A stretch of DNA of 64,000 nucleotides from Algoriphagus sp. (GTDB taxonomy: Bacteria; Bacteroidota; Bacteroidia; Cytophagales; Cyclobacteriaceae): positions 62,001-126,000 of the forward strand of contig JAQSDM010000009.1 in NCBI GenBank assembly GCA_029945945.1, given 5' to 3'. Below the pieces are notes generated by a model. It had not been told where the DNA came from and did not search any database. It saw nothing but the letters and a program-made list of their open reading frames with translations. The position numbers and the translations under genes are program-made. Shown here piece by piece: positions 43,584-52,368 of the stretch (positions are counted from its first letter, which is position 1; each line of letters opens with the position of its first letter).

Positions 43584-44332
43584 GGTTCAAAAATAGCTTC
43601 TTCTTTTATAAATTGTTTAAATGAATCGATTTCCTTCTTCAGAATCGTAAGATATTCCAGTAAGGTGTCGCGATCCTTTAACCTTGCCGCATTTTCTGCT
43701 TTTTGAGAATTGAAGAAAATGATATTAGCCCCCAAAGTACCAGAATTTCCCTTTAGAATATGTAGTTTTTCGGTTATTATATCTAGTCTTTCCTCTTTTA
43801 ATGCAAGTTCAATGGCACTCCAAAGTTCATCACATTCTTCCAGAAAATCCTTGTAAATTTTTCGAATAGTATCATTTGCATTGTACTTTATCAGCTGAGC
43901 CAGTACTTTTTTATCCAGAATCAGCTCTTCTGTAACTAAATCCTGCTCCTCATTTTCTGTTTTTAGGGTTTTTTTCAGAGCTCGGTTGATTACCTCAAAA
44001 AACTGTTTGGGTCGGATTGGTTTGGTGATAAATTCATCAAAACCCAGATAAAGGAAACTGTTACGATCACTTTCTTCAGCAAAGGCAGTAATTGCTACCA
44101 CCGGGCAATCTGAGAGGTTTCCTTGTTTGATCTTTTTAAGTGCCGTGATTCCATCCATTTTGGGCATCTGGATATCCATCAGAATCAAATCAAACTTTTC
44201 ATTCTCTAATTTTTTAAGTGCTTCAATTCCATTTTCAGCACTCTCATAATCAAAAAATTGTCCAATTAGGTTTTCAAATAACTTGCGGTTCAAGTCATTA
44301 TCATCCACAATCAAGACCTTTTTGCTTTTCAT
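43580..44332 (-). CDS. response regulator with C-terminal Hpt domain
   Basis: Receiver domain (1-120) with Asp53 (LILMDIQMPKMDG) and lysine in FITKPIR, linked to a histidine-phosphotransfer domain (about 135-235) with His191 in LHILKGNSGTLGA. Such REC-Hpt proteins pass phosphoryl groups between a kinase and another receiver, here most simply the receiver encoded next (43206-43583). No kinase lies beside it; the hybrid kinase at 14563-17520 is a possible donor (inference). First gene of the five-gene operon, divergent from miaA with 44 bp between starts. Confidence 0.93.
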   Translation of the reverse strand: MKSKKVLIVDDNDLNRKLFENLIGQFFDYESAENGIEALKKLENEKFDLILMDIQMPKMDGITALKKIKQGNLSDCPVVAITAFAEESDRNSFLYLGFDEFITKPIRPKQFFEVINRALKKTLKTENEEQDLVTEELILDKKVLAQLIKYNANDTIRKIYKDFLEECDELWSAIELALKEERLDIITEKLHILKGNSGTLGANIIFFNSQKAENAARLKDRDTLLEYLTILKKEIDSFKQFIKEEAIFEP

Positions 44333-44376
44333 GACTTTACTTTGGATTTTTGGCTTTTAGACTAAACAATACATAA

Positions 44377-45285
44377 TTGGTAAATCGACGATATTTAATA
44401 CTTGTGATAGGGCCGACTGCAGTCGGTAAAACTAATTTATGTATAAAATTAGCCAATTTTTTCAATACAGATATCATCTCATGCGATAGTCGACAGTTCT
44501 ATCTGGAGATGAATTTGGGCACTGCCAAACCAAGTCAGGAAGAATTGGATTCGGTTCCGCATCACTTCATTAATACTCTTTCGATAGAAGAAGATTACGA
44601 TGTTAGAAAGTTTGAAAAAGACGCTTTGGGTCTTCTGGATAAGCTTTTTCAAAAACACGAAGTGGTAATCATGACCGGAGGAAGCGGGCTTTTTGCTGAT
44701 GCGGTGGTCGAGGGTCTCGATGAAATGCCGGAAATTAATCCGAAGATTCGACAAGGGATCATAAAAGAATTTGAGGAAGGAGGATTGAGTTTTCTACAGG
44801 CTGAAGTTGCTCGGTTGGATCCGGAGTATTTTGATCAGGTGGATCGGCAAAATCCTCAACGATTAATGCGGGCTTTGGAAGTTTGCAGAGGCACTGGTAA
44901 ACCTTTTAGCAGTTTTCGGGTCAAATCGAAAAAGGAGCGAAATTTCATCCCGGTCAAGATCGGTTTGGAAAGGGATCGGGAAGAATTGTACGAGCGAATC
45001 GACCAAAGAATGGATCAGATGATAGCCGCAGGACTCTTTGATGAAGCCGAAGCTCTGTTTGGAAAAAGGCATCTAAATGCACTTCAGACTGTAGGCTATT
45101 CAGAAATATTCGGATTTCTGGAGGGGAAATATGACAAAGAAGAGGCGGTTCGTTTGCTAAAGCGCAATTCAAGAAGATACGCGAAGCGGCAACTGACCTG
45201 GTTCAAGCGGGATGAATCGATTACCTGGTTTCACCCAAGTCAGGAAAAAGAAATCATCAAATTTCTGAAAGATCAAATTGGCTGA
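44377..45285 (+). CDS. miaA: tRNA dimethylallyltransferase
   Basis: Adds dimethylallyl to A37 of tRNAs that read UNN codons. P-loop GPTAVGKT at residues 12-19, DSRQFYLEMNLGTAKPS, HHFINTLSI and GGSGLFADAV are diagnostic. 302 residues, complete. The start is TTG and is forced: a TAA stop is the codon immediately upstream and the next Met is far inside the protein. The 3' end overlaps the convergent small membrane protein gene by 13 bp. Confidence 0.96.
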   Translation: MVNRRYLILVIGPTAVGKTNLCIKLANFFNTDIISCDSRQFYLEMNLGTAKPSQEELDSVPHHFINTLSIEEDYDVRKFEKDALGLLDKLFQKHEVVIMTGGSGLFADAVVEGLDEMPEINPKIRQGIIKEFEEGGLSFLQAEVARLDPEYFDQVDRQNPQRLMRALEVCRGTGKPFSSFRVKSKKERNFIPVKIGLERDREELYERIDQRMDQMIAAGLFDEAEALFGKRHLNALQTVGYSEIFGFLEGKYDKEEAVRLLKRNSRRYAKRQLTWFKRDESITWFHPSQEKEIIKFLKDQIG

Positions 45286-45608
45286 AACCCGCCAATTTTC
45301 GCGACCCAATTGTAAGGTGCTTTTTTGATCAGCTGATTGTATTGATACCGGTTTACTTTCAGCCCCCGGAGGATGTTTCCCATATCTTTTGTGATCTCTT
45401 TGGATGGAATCTGATTTTTCCATTTCTCCAAAATCTCCTCAGGTTTTGCGATTTCACCCGGAACCAATCCAAGTTCAGGACTCGATTGATTTAAATTCGC
45501 TGTGAGTTCCTTTTGCAGATTGAGCTTTCGCAAAAGGTTATTGCGGACGGTAAGGAAAAACAGGAGGCAGGCGCCTCCCGCTGTGATAAATAATGGTATA
45601 AAACCCAT
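45273..45608 (-). CDS. small single-span membrane protein
   Basis: 111 residues: one N-terminal transmembrane helix (FIPLFITAGGACLLFFLTV), then a basic/hydrophilic cytoplasmic part ending in NWVAKIGGFQPI. Not recognised as a named family, but it begins 1 bp after the pfkA stop, so it is co-transcribed with pfkA. Its end overlaps miaA by 13 bp on the other strand. Confidence 0.72.
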   Translation of the reverse strand: MGFIPLFITAGGACLLFFLTVRNNLLRKLNLQKELTANLNQSSPELGLVPGEIAKPEEILEKWKNQIPSKEITKDMGNILRGLKVNRYQYNQLIKKAPYNWVAKIGGFQPI

Positions 45609-45609
45609 G

Positions 45610-46584
45610 TCAGATGCTTAAAATTTCAATCAATTTGAGGTGATCGGCAATCAAAGGTTTGGTTTTGCCAATGCAATCCGCAAAGGAAGTATAGACTACT
45701 TGCTGATTCATGACTCCTGCCATACAGTTTTTTTCTCCTGCAAGAAGGCCTTCAACTGCAGCCATTCCACATCTGCTTGCCAATACACGGTCCCTTGCGG
45801 TTGGATTCCCGCCTCTTTGAATATGTCCCAGAGTAGTAACTTTAAACTCCCTGTCTTTGTCTTTTATTTGTTCTTTTACCTTATTCATGACCATTTCGGC
45901 ACTTCCTTCTTCTTCTCCTTCGGCAACGACGATAATGCTTGATGATTTACTTTTTCGAAGGTTTTTGAAGGATTTGACTATGTTGTCGAGGTTGGATTTG
46001 GTCTCAGGAACCATCACAAATTCCGCGCCTCCGCCTATTCCTGATTCAACCGCAATGAAGCCTGCATCTCTGCCCATCACTTCTACAAAAAACACCCGAT
46101 CATGTGCCGCTGCAGTATCTCTGATTTTATCAATTGCTTCCAAAGCCGTGTTTACAGCCGTGTCAAAACCGATGGTATAATCGGTTCCAAAGATGTCATT
46201 ATCGATCGTTCCCGGGCAACCTACTGTAGGGATTCCATATTCTTCAAAGAAAAGCTTTGCTCCTGTGAAAGTTCCGTCTCCTCCGATTGCTACCAGACCT
46301 TCGATTCCATGGGCATTGAGCATGTCATATGCTTTCTTTCTGCCTTGTGGCGTACGAAATTCTGTTGACCTCGCTGATTTAAGTATGGTTCCGCCCCTCT
46401 GTACAATATTGCTGACTGAGTGTGACTGTAATTTTTTGATATCTCCTTCGATCATTCCTTCATAACCGCGGTAGATTCCATATACTTCTGATCCTCTGTA
46501 AATGGCTGTTCTGACTACCGCTCGTATGCATGCATTCATTCCTGGGCTATCTCCACCCGATGTAAAAACTGCAATTTTTTTCAT
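45610..46584 (-). CDS. pfkA: ATP-dependent 6-phosphofructokinase
   Basis: Committed glycolytic step, fructose 6-phosphate to fructose 1,6-bisphosphate. The ATP site GGDSPGMNA (residues 10-18), IGGDGTFTGA, the catalytic PGTIDNDIFGTD with the proton-abstracting Asp, and MGRDAGFIA are visible. 324 residues, the bacterial allosteric PfkA size. A promoter element lies 20 bp upstream. Confidence 0.97.
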   Translation of the reverse strand: MKKIAVFTSGGDSPGMNACIRAVVRTAIYRGSEVYGIYRGYEGMIEGDIKKLQSHSVSNIVQRGGTILKSARSTEFRTPQGRKKAYDMLNAHGIEGLVAIGGDGTFTGAKLFFEEYGIPTVGCPGTIDNDIFGTDYTIGFDTAVNTALEAIDKIRDTAAAHDRVFFVEVMGRDAGFIAVESGIGGGAEFVMVPETKSNLDNIVKSFKNLRKSKSSSIIVVAEGEEEGSAEMVMNKVKEQIKDKDREFKVTTLGHIQRGGNPTARDRVLASRCGMAAVEGLLAGEKNCMAGVMNQQVVYTSFADCIGKTKPLIADHLKLIEILSI

Positions 46585-46603
46585 TTCAATAGGTTTAAGT
46601 CCG

Positions 46604-46611
46604 CAAAAATA
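46604..46611 (-). promoter_or_regulatory. -7 promoter element of pfkA
   Basis: Minus-strand TATTTTTG fits TAnnTTTG, 19 bases before the pfkA ATG. No clear -33 box. Confidence 0.5.
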
Positions 46612-46717
46612 GGGATTTAAGAAAGAATGCTGATAGTTTATTCGATATTAAAACTGAAATTCAGATTGCAGGTTTTTGAGTCAGCTTCCTTTAAATTTCT
46701 ACTAACAATCTGGGAAA

Positions 46718-47608
46718 ATGGAAAGGTTAAAATTACCGGGAACAGTGATCGAAATCTCCAGGATAGGTCTGGGTGGTATGTCGCTCAAGGGAGATTTCAA
46801 GTATGATCAATCGATCATTTCAGCAGCCTTAGCTGGTGGTGTTAATTTTTTGGATACGGCAGATTTGTATCAGAAGGGATTGAATGAAGAAATCCTCGGA
46901 GCGGCAATCCGAGGGAAACGAAATGAGATTGTTTTGGCTACCAAAGTTGGGAATGAAATGAATCCGGAGGGGAATGGCTGGAGTTGGAATCCCCGGAAGG
47001 AATACATCTTAAAAGCCGTTGAAAAAAGTTTGAAGCGGTTGCAGACTGATTACATCGATCTCTACCAACTTCATGGCGGAACCATCGAAGATCCCTTAGA
47101 GGAAACATTTGAGGCTTTCGAAATGCTAAAAACTCAGGGAAAAATCCGCGCGTTTGGGATCTCATCCATCCGACCCAATGTGATCCGAAAACTGATGCAG
47201 ATCCATCCTCCGGCTACGATTATGATGCAGTACAGTCCTTTGGACAGAAGACCTGAGGAGACCGTTTTTCCACTTCTTGAAAAATCGAGCACTCGGGTTT
47301 TGGTTCGCGGAGCATTTGCAAAAGGTTTGTTGATCGACAAACCTGAAGCCGGATTTTTGGATTTTGGCCCAGCCCAAGTCAGAGCGATCAGGGTTAGAAT
47401 CGCGAGTTTTGGATTTTCTCAGGAAGCATTTTTGATTCGCTTTGGACTTGCTGAACAAGTCGTGGCTTCCTTGATTATTGGTGGAAGTTCGGTGGATCAG
47501 GTAGAGAAAATGGTCAAAGGATTTGAAGAAAGTCTGGCAATTCCGCTGGAACTGATTCAAACCTTAAAATCAGAATTTCCCGCTAATCAATACGATCAGC
47601 ACCGCTAG
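46718..47608 (+). CDS. aldo/keto reductase
   Basis: NADPH-dependent oxidoreductase of the AKR TIM-barrel superfamily. The catalytic tetrad is visible: Asp46 and Tyr51 (FLDTADLYQ), Lys76 (LATKVG), His119 (YQLHGG). The C-terminal cofactor region is RFGLAEQVVASLIIGGSS. 296 residues. Physiological substrate unknown; probably small aldehydes or sugars. Divergent from pfkA. Confidence 0.92.
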   Translation: MERLKLPGTVIEISRIGLGGMSLKGDFKYDQSIISAALAGGVNFLDTADLYQKGLNEEILGAAIRGKRNEIVLATKVGNEMNPEGNGWSWNPRKEYILKAVEKSLKRLQTDYIDLYQLHGGTIEDPLEETFEAFEMLKTQGKIRAFGISSIRPNVIRKLMQIHPPATIMMQYSPLDRRPEETVFPLLEKSSTRVLVRGAFAKGLLIDKPEAGFLDFGPAQVRAIRVRIASFGFSQEAFLIRFGLAEQVVASLIIGGSSVDQVEKMVKGFEESLAIPLELIQTLKSEFPANQYDQHR

Positions 47609-47682
47609 GAAAACTTATTTTCAGAGGACCTGAAATATTTTATCTTCGACCAATTCAAAAGAACCCCAAAAATCACCCAAAT

Positions 47683-49854
47683 ATGAATCAGCGATTACTC
47701 ATTTACCTTTTTGCTTTTATTTTCTTTGCCTGTCAACCTGAAAAGAGCGAAGAACTCAGTCGCTGGGAAGCTCAAGCCGAACGTGTCGAAATCATCCGTG
47801 ACGATTTTGGGGTTCCTCATATCTATGGCAAAAGCGATGCAGATGCAGTTTTTGGATTGCTATTCGCGCAATGCGAGGATGATTTCCGCCGAGTGGAAAG
47901 GAACTATATCTGGGCAACAGGGCGGCTTGCCGAGCTAGAAGGTGAGAAAGCAATCTACAGCGACCTCCGGGCTAATCTGTACATGACTGAAGCTGAAGCC
48001 AAAGCTGCGTATGAGAAATCTCCGGATTGGCTAAAGGCGCTTTGCGTGGCTTTCGCAGATGGGGTTAATTATTACCTGCACACTCATCCGGAGGTAACCC
48101 CTCAGGTGATCACGAAATATGAACCATGGTTTCCGATGTATTTCAGCGAAGGATCGATTGGTGGTGATATCGAGCGAATTTCTGAAGCAGGAATCAAAGC
48201 TTTTTACGAAGGAAATCAGCCTTTGGCATTTAATAACAATACAACGCCTGATATCCTCGAAGAACCAAAGGGATCAAATGGTATCGCAGTTTCCGGTAAG
48301 CTTACCGAATCCGGAAACGCCATGTTGCTGATCAATCCTCACACTTCTTTCTACTTCCGTCCCGAGGTGCATTTGGTAAGTGAGGAAGGATTGAATGCGT
48401 ATGGAGCTGTGACCTGGGGTCAGTTCTTCGTTTATCAGGGATTCAATGAGAAAACCGGCTGGATTCATACCAGCACTTTTGTTGATTTTATCGATGAGTT
48501 TGAAGAAACCATCACCGAGTCTGAAGGTGAATTCTTCTATGAATACGGCAGCGAAACTCGGAATGTAGAAGCCCATGAAATCAGGCTGAAGTATTCCGAA
48601 GGAGATTCGATCAAGGAAAAAAGTTTTAAAATGTTCCGCACTCATCACGGCCCGATTACCCATAAAGAAGGAGACAAATGGGTAGCTACCAAAATAAACT
48701 GGGATCCGGTAAATGCGCTGATCCAAAGCTATACCCGCACCAAACTCAACAATCACGCGGAATTCAAGAAGATGATGGATATCCGCACCAACTCGTCCAA
48801 TAATACAGTATTTGCGGATGCGGAAGGAAACATTGCTTATTTCCATGGCAATTTTATCCCGAAGAGAAATCCGGAATTTGACTTTTCAAAACCGGTGGAT
48901 GGCAGCAATCCGGCGACAGATTGGCAAGGCTTGCATACCGTCGATGAAAGCATCATGATCCTGAATCCGGGAAATGGCTGGATCCAAAACTGCAATTCCA
49001 CACCGTTCACTGCTTCAGCCGAATTCAGTCCAAAAAAGGAAGATTATCCGGCTTACATGGCTCCTGATCAGGAAAATTTCCGCGGGATTCATGCAGTGAA
49101 AGTCATGAAGGATGTCAAAAATCTGAACTTGGACAGTTTTCTGGCGTTGGCTTATGATTCCTACATTCCGGCTTTTGAGTATTTATTGCCGGAGTTGACG
49201 CAGGCTTTTTTGAAAGCTGGAAAAGGGAAGGGAGAACTGAAGGAGGTGATTGATTTACTGGCTGCGTGGGATTACAGGACATCCAAAGAATCGGTAGCCA
49301 TGTCTGTCGCTCATTTCTACGGGGAGAATTACCAGCGGGAGTTTCGCTCTATGAATCGATTCATCAACGAGAATCCTGAAGCCAAAATTCCAACTGAAAC
49401 TGAAATTCTGGATGTTTTCGCAAAAACCATCGAGCAAATGAATGCCGATTTTGGCACCTGGAATACGCCTTGGGGGGAGATCAACAGATTTCAGCGGTTA
49501 TCAGGAGACATCGACTTGAAGTATGATGACAATGCCCCTTACATTCCGGTTGGACTTGCTTCCGGAAATTGGGGAGCTTTGGCAGCTTACGGTGCACAAA
49601 CCTTCGAGGGAACCAAACGACTTTATGGTTACAGAGGCAACAGCTTCGTGGCAGTGGTGGAGTTTGGGGAGAAAGTAAAAGCCAAAACAATCCTGGCGGG
49701 TGGTCAAAGTTCCGACCCAAATTCACCTCACTTCACCGATCAGGCACAGCGCTATGCAGACGCGAATTTTAAAGAGGTTGCTTTTTACAAAGAGGATGTA
49801 GAAAAACGTGTGGAGGAGCGATATATGCCTGGAGCCCGCGGAAAAGGCAAGTAA
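47683..49854 (+). CDS. penicillin acylase family lipoprotein
   Basis: Ntn-hydrolase of the penicillin/acyl-homoserine-lactone acylase family. Lipobox ending in Cys17 (AFIFFAC). The alpha-chain region begins IIRDDFGVPHIYGKSDADA. The autocatalytic nucleophile is Ser198 in KGSNGIAVSG, which becomes the N terminus of the beta subunit; the oxyanion and Asn region is NSSNNTVFADAEGNIAY. 723 residues. Members may cleave acyl-homoserine lactones or other N-acyl amides. The last 8 residues are basic (GARGKGK). Confidence 0.92.
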   Translation: MNQRLLIYLFAFIFFACQPEKSEELSRWEAQAERVEIIRDDFGVPHIYGKSDADAVFGLLFAQCEDDFRRVERNYIWATGRLAELEGEKAIYSDLRANLYMTEAEAKAAYEKSPDWLKALCVAFADGVNYYLHTHPEVTPQVITKYEPWFPMYFSEGSIGGDIERISEAGIKAFYEGNQPLAFNNNTTPDILEEPKGSNGIAVSGKLTESGNAMLLINPHTSFYFRPEVHLVSEEGLNAYGAVTWGQFFVYQGFNEKTGWIHTSTFVDFIDEFEETITESEGEFFYEYGSETRNVEAHEIRLKYSEGDSIKEKSFKMFRTHHGPITHKEGDKWVATKINWDPVNALIQSYTRTKLNNHAEFKKMMDIRTNSSNNTVFADAEGNIAYFHGNFIPKRNPEFDFSKPVDGSNPATDWQGLHTVDESIMILNPGNGWIQNCNSTPFTASAEFSPKKEDYPAYMAPDQENFRGIHAVKVMKDVKNLNLDSFLALAYDSYIPAFEYLLPELTQAFLKAGKGKGELKEVIDLLAAWDYRTSKESVAMSVAHFYGENYQREFRSMNRFINENPEAKIPTETEILDVFAKTIEQMNADFGTWNTPWGEINRFQRLSGDIDLKYDDNAPYIPVGLASGNWGALAAYGAQTFEGTKRLYGYRGNSFVAVVEFGEKVKAKTILAGGQSSDPNSPHFTDQAQRYADANFKEVAFYKEDVEKRVEERYMPGARGKGK

Positions 49855-49871
49855 TTGAATTAAGAAAAAGA

Positions 49872-49906
49872 TTTACCACAAAAGGAACAAAGTTCACAAA
49901 GGTTCC
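49872..49906 (+). repeat. dispersed ACAAAGG-type intergenic repeat
   Basis: Short, imperfect ACAAAGG-rich tract (ACCACAAAAGGAACAAAG followed by TTCACAAAGG). Strings of this kind recur in many bacterial intergenic regions as I recall. Function unknown. Confidence 0.4.
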
Positions 49907-49918
49907 AGAATCTCAACC

Positions 49919-49945
49919 AAGGTCTGTTCATCACAGACCTTTTTT
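49919..49945 (+). terminator. intrinsic terminator after the acylase gene
   Basis: AAGGTCTGT and ACAGACCTT arms around a 5-base loop, followed by a T run. A near copy stands at 54579-54606, with the same upstream CAACCAAGGTCTG. Confidence 0.82.
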
Positions 49946-50302
49946 CATTTTGATTATTCCAATTGTAACGCTATTGGACATCTAAAAAAATGGTGGAATT
50001 AGCTGGCAGCATTCGGTGAATTGAAAAGATACCTTAACTCATGCTAAGTATATCTTTTAATGCCAGAGTGTGACAATTCCGTCGGTGTAAGTATTAGAGG
50101 AAAACTTTAAATCTTCATGAAAAATTCCACCTCACCTGCTTCAAACAAGGGGGAGCCGCATTACTGCAACTTATACCAAATTGCCTTCTATCTATCGTGC
50201 GGATATATTGAAACACCTACCTAATATTTTTTAATCTACTGATATTTATCATGTTAGAGGTTGATTGATCGTTGTAATTTGAAGTGACTTTCAACTGCAA
50301 TC
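49946..50302. other. 357-bp spacer before glgX
   Basis: No convincing ORF, RNA or known repeat. A TAATTTG near 50273 is one base short of a -7 consensus. The sequence may be degraded DNA. Confidence 0.4.
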
Positions 50303-52309
50303 ATGCAAACTTTACCTGGGCAAAGTTTTCCGATCGGATCAAGCCTTCAAGAAGAAGGGGCGAATTTTTCCTTGTTTTCAAAAAACGCAGACTGGGTTGA
50401 GCTCTTGTTTTTTGATCATGCCGATGATTTGGAACCTTCTCAAGTCATTCGTCTGGATCCCGTTACCAACAAAACATATCATTACTGGCATGTATTTGTT
50501 TCCGAAATCAAAGCAGGCCAGTTGTATGGATACCGGGTCAATGGCCCTTTTGTTCCGGAGAAGGGACATCGTTTCAATTCTACCAAAACATTGCTGGATC
50601 CCTATGCAAAATCGGTGGTTTTTTCCCACTTCTGCCCAAAAAGCGTGGTTTGTGATATTAAGGATTACGATTGGGAAGGGGATGAGCACCTCAAAACCCC
50701 CTTTGCTCAGACGATTATTTATGAAATGCATGTCGGCGGTTTTACCAGAAATCCGAACTCGGGAGTCTCAGCAAAAAAGCGAGGGACCTATTTGGGGCTG
50801 ATCGAAAAAATCCCCTATCTGGTAGAGCTCGGGATCACAGCGGTGGAGTTGCTTCCTGTTTTCCAATTTGATAATCAGACAGTAGATGGCCGCGTGAACT
50901 ATTGGGGTTATGATCCGATCTCATTTTTTGCTATCCACCGGGGATATAGTTCAGACCCGGATCCATTGAAAGCGTTGGATGAGTTCCGGGACATGGTCAA
51001 GGCACTTCATAAAGCCGGGATTGAGGTCATCATGGATGTAGTTTTCAATCACACGGGCGAAGGTGGAGCAGGTGGTCCAACTTACTCCTTTCGCGGGATA
51101 GATAACAGTATTTATTATACTCTGAAGGAAAATAGGGCAGAGTATTCAGATTTTTCGTTGTGCGGCAATACGCTGAATGCAAACCAACCGATCGTGCGAA
51201 GGATGATCATGGATAGTCTTCATTTCTGGGTAAAGTACATGCATGTGGATGGCTTTAGGTTTGATTTGGCATCCATCCTTTCCCGGGATGAAAAGGGAAA
51301 TCCCATCGAAAATCCTCCCATTCTTTGGGATATCGAATCGGATCCTATTTTGGCCGGAACCAAGCTGATCGCGGAGGCCTGGGATGCTGCCGGACTTTAT
51401 CAGGTAGGTACTTTTATCGGTGATAGCTGGGTAGAATGGAATGGGCAATTCAGGGATGATGTCAGGGCCTTTCTGAGAGGAGACAATGGAAAAGTGAAGG
51501 AATTCATCAGCAGGTTGATCGGAAGCCCGGATCTCTATGGAGATCAGGACAGAGAACCTGAGCAAAGCATAAATTTCGTCACGTGTCACGATGGATTTAC
51601 ACTGAATGATCTGGTGTCGTATAACCATAAACACAACGAGATGAATTGTGAGGGAAGCCGGGATGGGATCAACGAAAACCTAAGCTGGAATGGAGGAGAA
51701 GAAGGCCCTACACAGAATCCTGAGATTGAAGCCTGGCGAATCCGCCAAATCAAGAATTTTTTCACAGTTACCCTTACCTCGATGGGAGTTCCCATGATTT
51801 CGATGGGAGACGAGGTTCGCCGTACCCAGCTAGGCAACAACAACGCCTATTGTCAAAATAATGAGATAAGCTGGTTCGATTGGGATTTAGTGAAAGAGAA
51901 TCGGGATCTGTTGCGGTTTGTAAAGATGCAGATCAACAGAAGACTCAACCGGGATTCCACCCAGAAAGAATCAACAATGAGTCTGAAAGAGTTTTTAAGT
52001 AAAGGACAATTTACCTGGCATGGTGTGAAAATAAACCAGCCGGATTGGTCGGATTTCTCACATTCCATCGCAATCACGGTCGAATCCATCAGTGCAGCCA
52101 CTGCCATGCATGTCATGATCAATGCGTATTCCGAGCCGTTGGAATTTGAATTGCCACAGCTTTCCAAATCAAAAAACCGATCCTGGAAGCTTTGGATAGA
52201 TACCGATAAACCATCCCCCAATGATATCTGTGAATGGGATACAGGACCACTTATCAAAAAAACCACCTATCTGGTCAACTCCTTTTCGATTGTAGTTTTG
52301 ATGGGGTGA
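50303..52309 (+). CDS. glgX: glycogen debranching enzyme (isoamylase type)
   Basis: GH13 enzyme that hydrolyses alpha-1,6 branches in glycogen or maltodextrin. An N-terminal CBM48 domain (PIGSSLQEEGANFSLFSKNA) precedes the barrel. Catalytic residues: nucleophile Asp321 (DGFRFDLAS), acid Glu358 (LIAEAWDAAG), third Asp430 (TCHDGFTLNDL); also DVVFNHTGEG. 668 residues, complete, no signal peptide, so cytoplasmic. No other glycogen genes are nearby. Confidence 0.95.
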   Translation: MQTLPGQSFPIGSSLQEEGANFSLFSKNADWVELLFFDHADDLEPSQVIRLDPVTNKTYHYWHVFVSEIKAGQLYGYRVNGPFVPEKGHRFNSTKTLLDPYAKSVVFSHFCPKSVVCDIKDYDWEGDEHLKTPFAQTIIYEMHVGGFTRNPNSGVSAKKRGTYLGLIEKIPYLVELGITAVELLPVFQFDNQTVDGRVNYWGYDPISFFAIHRGYSSDPDPLKALDEFRDMVKALHKAGIEVIMDVVFNHTGEGGAGGPTYSFRGIDNSIYYTLKENRAEYSDFSLCGNTLNANQPIVRRMIMDSLHFWVKYMHVDGFRFDLASILSRDEKGNPIENPPILWDIESDPILAGTKLIAEAWDAAGLYQVGTFIGDSWVEWNGQFRDDVRAFLRGDNGKVKEFISRLIGSPDLYGDQDREPEQSINFVTCHDGFTLNDLVSYNHKHNEMNCEGSRDGINENLSWNGGEEGPTQNPEIEAWRIRQIKNFFTVTLTSMGVPMISMGDEVRRTQLGNNNAYCQNNEISWFDWDLVKENRDLLRFVKMQINRRLNRDSTQKESTMSLKEFLSKGQFTWHGVKINQPDWSDFSHSIAITVESISAATAMHVMINAYSEPLEFELPQLSKSKNRSWKLWIDTDKPSPNDICEWDTGPLIKKTTYLVNSFSIVVLMG

Positions 52310-52314
52310 GTTTC

Positions 52315-52348
52315 CGTCATTCCGAGGAGGAGCGACCGAAGCAATCTG
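52315..52348 (+). repeat. REP-like dispersed element
   Basis: CGTCATTCCGAGGAGGAGCG followed by ACCGAAGCAATCT. Sequences of this shape are scattered in intergenic regions of many Bacteroidota and other genomes (recalled, not checked). A single copy here, between glgX and copB. Confidence 0.55.
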
Positions 52349-52368
52349 TATATTATTGTTAAAAAAAA

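Noticed and set aside
48274..48846. 190-codon antisense ORF in the acylase gene
   Set aside because: Typical shadow of a long coding frame; no homology recognised and no promoter.
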